A DNA stretch of 15,252 nucleotides from assembly GCA_017461825.1 (NCBI GenBank), contig JAFTXB010000259.1, positions 1 to 15,252 on the forward strand, written 5' to 3'. The notes beneath the pieces are model-generated. The model had not been told where the DNA came from and did not search any database. It saw only the letters and a list, made by a program, of their open reading frames with translations. Positions 13,960 to 15,252 of the stretch are shown piece by piece. The first letter of the stretch is position 1; the number at the start of each line of letters is the position of its first letter. This stretch comes from Clostridia bacterium. Its GTDB lineage: Bacteria > Bacillota > Clostridia > Oscillospirales > CAG-272. A program made the translations under genes and the position numbers.

Positions 13960-15096
13960 GCCCTTTACAAAGGTGCCGGGCTTAATATTAGCAACACCGG
14001 TGGGGATTACCACAGGAACAGTCTTTGCAGTATCACCGGTCTGGTACGCAACCGTATCGGTGGTAACAGTCCAGTTGGTAAAGCCGGGGCAGGTGGTTGC
14101 AAAGTTGTCCTTGGTAAGAGTTGCGGTATCTGCAACGGCAAGAGTCTTAACAGCCGCAGATGCAGTGGCGTGAAGCATTTCCTTGTTGCCTTCTGCTACC
14201 GCGTAAGTGTAAACGGTTTCACCGCCGTACTTCACAACGATGTTGTACTGATTGGTACTTCTTCCGCCGTGTCCGCCGATAACGATAACCTTTTCAGCAG
14301 CCATGGTGGTGTAACAGTCCTCGAGAGTGATGGTGGGAGCGGTAAAGCCGGCAGGATTGTTACCGAGAGCGAAGTCTTGGTTATCGCAATAGCCGAATAC
14401 ACCCGCATACTGACCGGTTTGGTCGTCGGCAAAGCCGAGCTTGAGACAACGGGTCATGGTAACGTTACCGCCAATACGTCCAACAAATGCACCTGTCTCA
14501 ACATTCGTGCCGGGGTCAATGTATCCGACAAAAGCACAGTCAGTGAGGGTAAGGCTGGTATTCATCTTAGTAGCGCCAACAAAGCCCGCGTTTGCTTTAA
14601 AGCCTTGCAGAATGTGAACGCCGCTGACCGAGTTCTTAATGGTGGTGGTGGTGGTAACGTAACCTACAAAACCTGCGTTACGGAAACCGGCATCCTTATC
14701 GGCACTGAGCGTACCGCCAACGTATACGGTATCAATGGTAACTGCGTCGCCCTCGGTGCTGACTGCCAGAATACCGGTGGGAACGTTTGCAGAGCCGGTC
14801 TTGGTAAGGCTTGCCTCCAAACGGAAGTTCTTGACGGTTGCACCGTTGAGAACCATAAACATACCGATAGAACCCGTTCCGGTCAAAACCATGTTCTTAA
14901 TGGTCTTTCCGTTACCGTCAAAGGTTCCCTTGAACTACGCGATGGGAGTCTAAGCGGGTTCGCCGTCGAGGTCGATATCAATGGCAAGCTTTACGGTCTT
15001 GCCTGCGTACCAGCCGTTCGCCTCGGCTGTGCTTGCAAAAGCATACAGATCGTCAACGGAATCAATGGTGAATACGCCGTTGTTATCTGCCGCCCA
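13960..15096 (-). repeat. Module 1 of the large surface protein, containing both TAG codons
   Basis: Codons 40-418 begin WAADNNGVFTIDSVDDLYAF and end with ANIKPGTFVKGE. The GLUG-like turns (NAGFVGYVT, NAGFVGATKM, TGAFVGRIGG) match those of modules 2 and 3. The four core cysteines (TDC, TRC, EDC, CPG) are present. Apart from the two TAG codons the module shows no frameshift or other damage. Confidence 0.75.
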
Positions 15097-15252
15097 TGCA
15101 TCGGTGGTGGTTGCTGCCGATGCCGAGAACGGAACCACTACCACTGCGGACGAAGCCACGAGCAGCAGTGCGAAGATCAACGACATCGCTCTGAGAAGTT
15201 TGCGGTTTTTCATGATGTTTTCCCTTTCATGATTTTTATTTCTGTCGCCTTT

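Larger units (their letters stand above)
11305..15213 (-). pseudogene. Large three-module surface protein interrupted by two in-frame TAG codons
   Basis: One reading frame of 1302 codons runs from an ATG at 15213 (AAAGGG ribosome site) to a TGA at 11305, broken only by TAG at codons 88 (14950-14952) and 93 (14935-14937). The first 87 codons encode a signal peptide (FALLLVASSAVVVV, cleavage near ASA-A at 33-34) and the start of module 1. The reading continues in the same frame after the stops (TPIA between them, then FKGTFDGNGKTIKN). The rest gives three modules of about 380 residues (40-418, 422-807, 815-1211), a Thr/Glu-rich linker, GCGS (1274-1277), a transmembrane helix and RKKED. An isolated start at 14892 would give 1195 residues with no signal peptide, so it is unlikely to be real. 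Paralogy to 9705-11195 shows the stops replace Trp and Lys. It may be a recent pseudogene, a sequence error, or a gene read through by suppression. Confidence 0.75.

Noticed and set aside
14892..14892. ATG at 14892 as the true start of a 1195-residue protein
   Set aside because: It lies inside a conserved beta-strand motif, has no ribosome site or signal peptide, and the frame continues upstream through two TAG codons to a proper signal peptide and ribosome site at 15213.

Overview
The window looks like part of a chromosome from an anaerobic, gut-type member of the Clostridia (Oscillospiraceae-like, probably uncultured). This rests on the Gram-positive style of the ribosome sites (AGGAGG-like), the short-chain-dehydrogenase type of mannonate oxidoreductase, and secreted proteins ending in a Gly-Cys-Gly-Ser/transmembrane/RKK tail. 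Numerous hairpin-rich intergenic repeats and a CTCCCCT-hairpin miniature element point the same way. The placement is by style, not by a marker gene.

Layout. Positions 1-387 hold only dispersed intergenic repeats and a strong hairpin. An AraC-family regulator (388-1212, minus strand) is transcribed divergently from a plus-strand hexuronate cluster. The shared 144-base intergenic region carries a clear sigma-A promoter on each strand. The first block (1357-4181) has two xylose-isomerase-like TIM-barrel isomerases/epimerases and a Gfo/Idh/MocA oxidoreductase, the last two overlapping by 13 bases. A 337-base gap follows with a miniature inverted-repeat element and a probable second promoter. The second block (4519-7924) has another Gfo/Idh/MocA oxidoreductase, glucuronate isomerase (UxaC) and mannonate dehydratase (UxuA). 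After a 326-base repeat region comes an SDR-type D-mannonate (fructuronate) oxidoreductase (8251-9081). A second divergent copy of the same repeat lies directly behind that gene.

UxaC, the SDR oxidoreductase and UxuA together turn D-glucuronate into fructuronate, mannonate and 2-keto-3-deoxygluconate. The KDG kinase, KDG aldolase, a transporter and any classical glycoside hydrolase are absent here. Two TIM-barrel enzymes and two Gfo/Idh/MocA dehydrogenases sit where a glucuronidase might be expected. This is the gene content used by known oxidation/elimination routes that cleave glycosides through 3-keto intermediates, so a redox route that releases glucuronate from conjugates is the main functional hypothesis.

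A bidirectional terminator (9295-9333) separates this cluster from minus-strand genes: a small two-helix membrane protein with a near-consensus promoter, then two paralogous secreted repeat proteins. One has 496 residues and one module. The other would have 1302 codons and three modules of about 380 residues, but it carries two in-frame TAG codons five codons apart near its N-terminus (14935-14937 and 14950-14952), exactly where its paralogue has Lys and Trp. None of the other genes in the window ends in TAG. The gene is either freshly disrupted, a consensus error, or read through.
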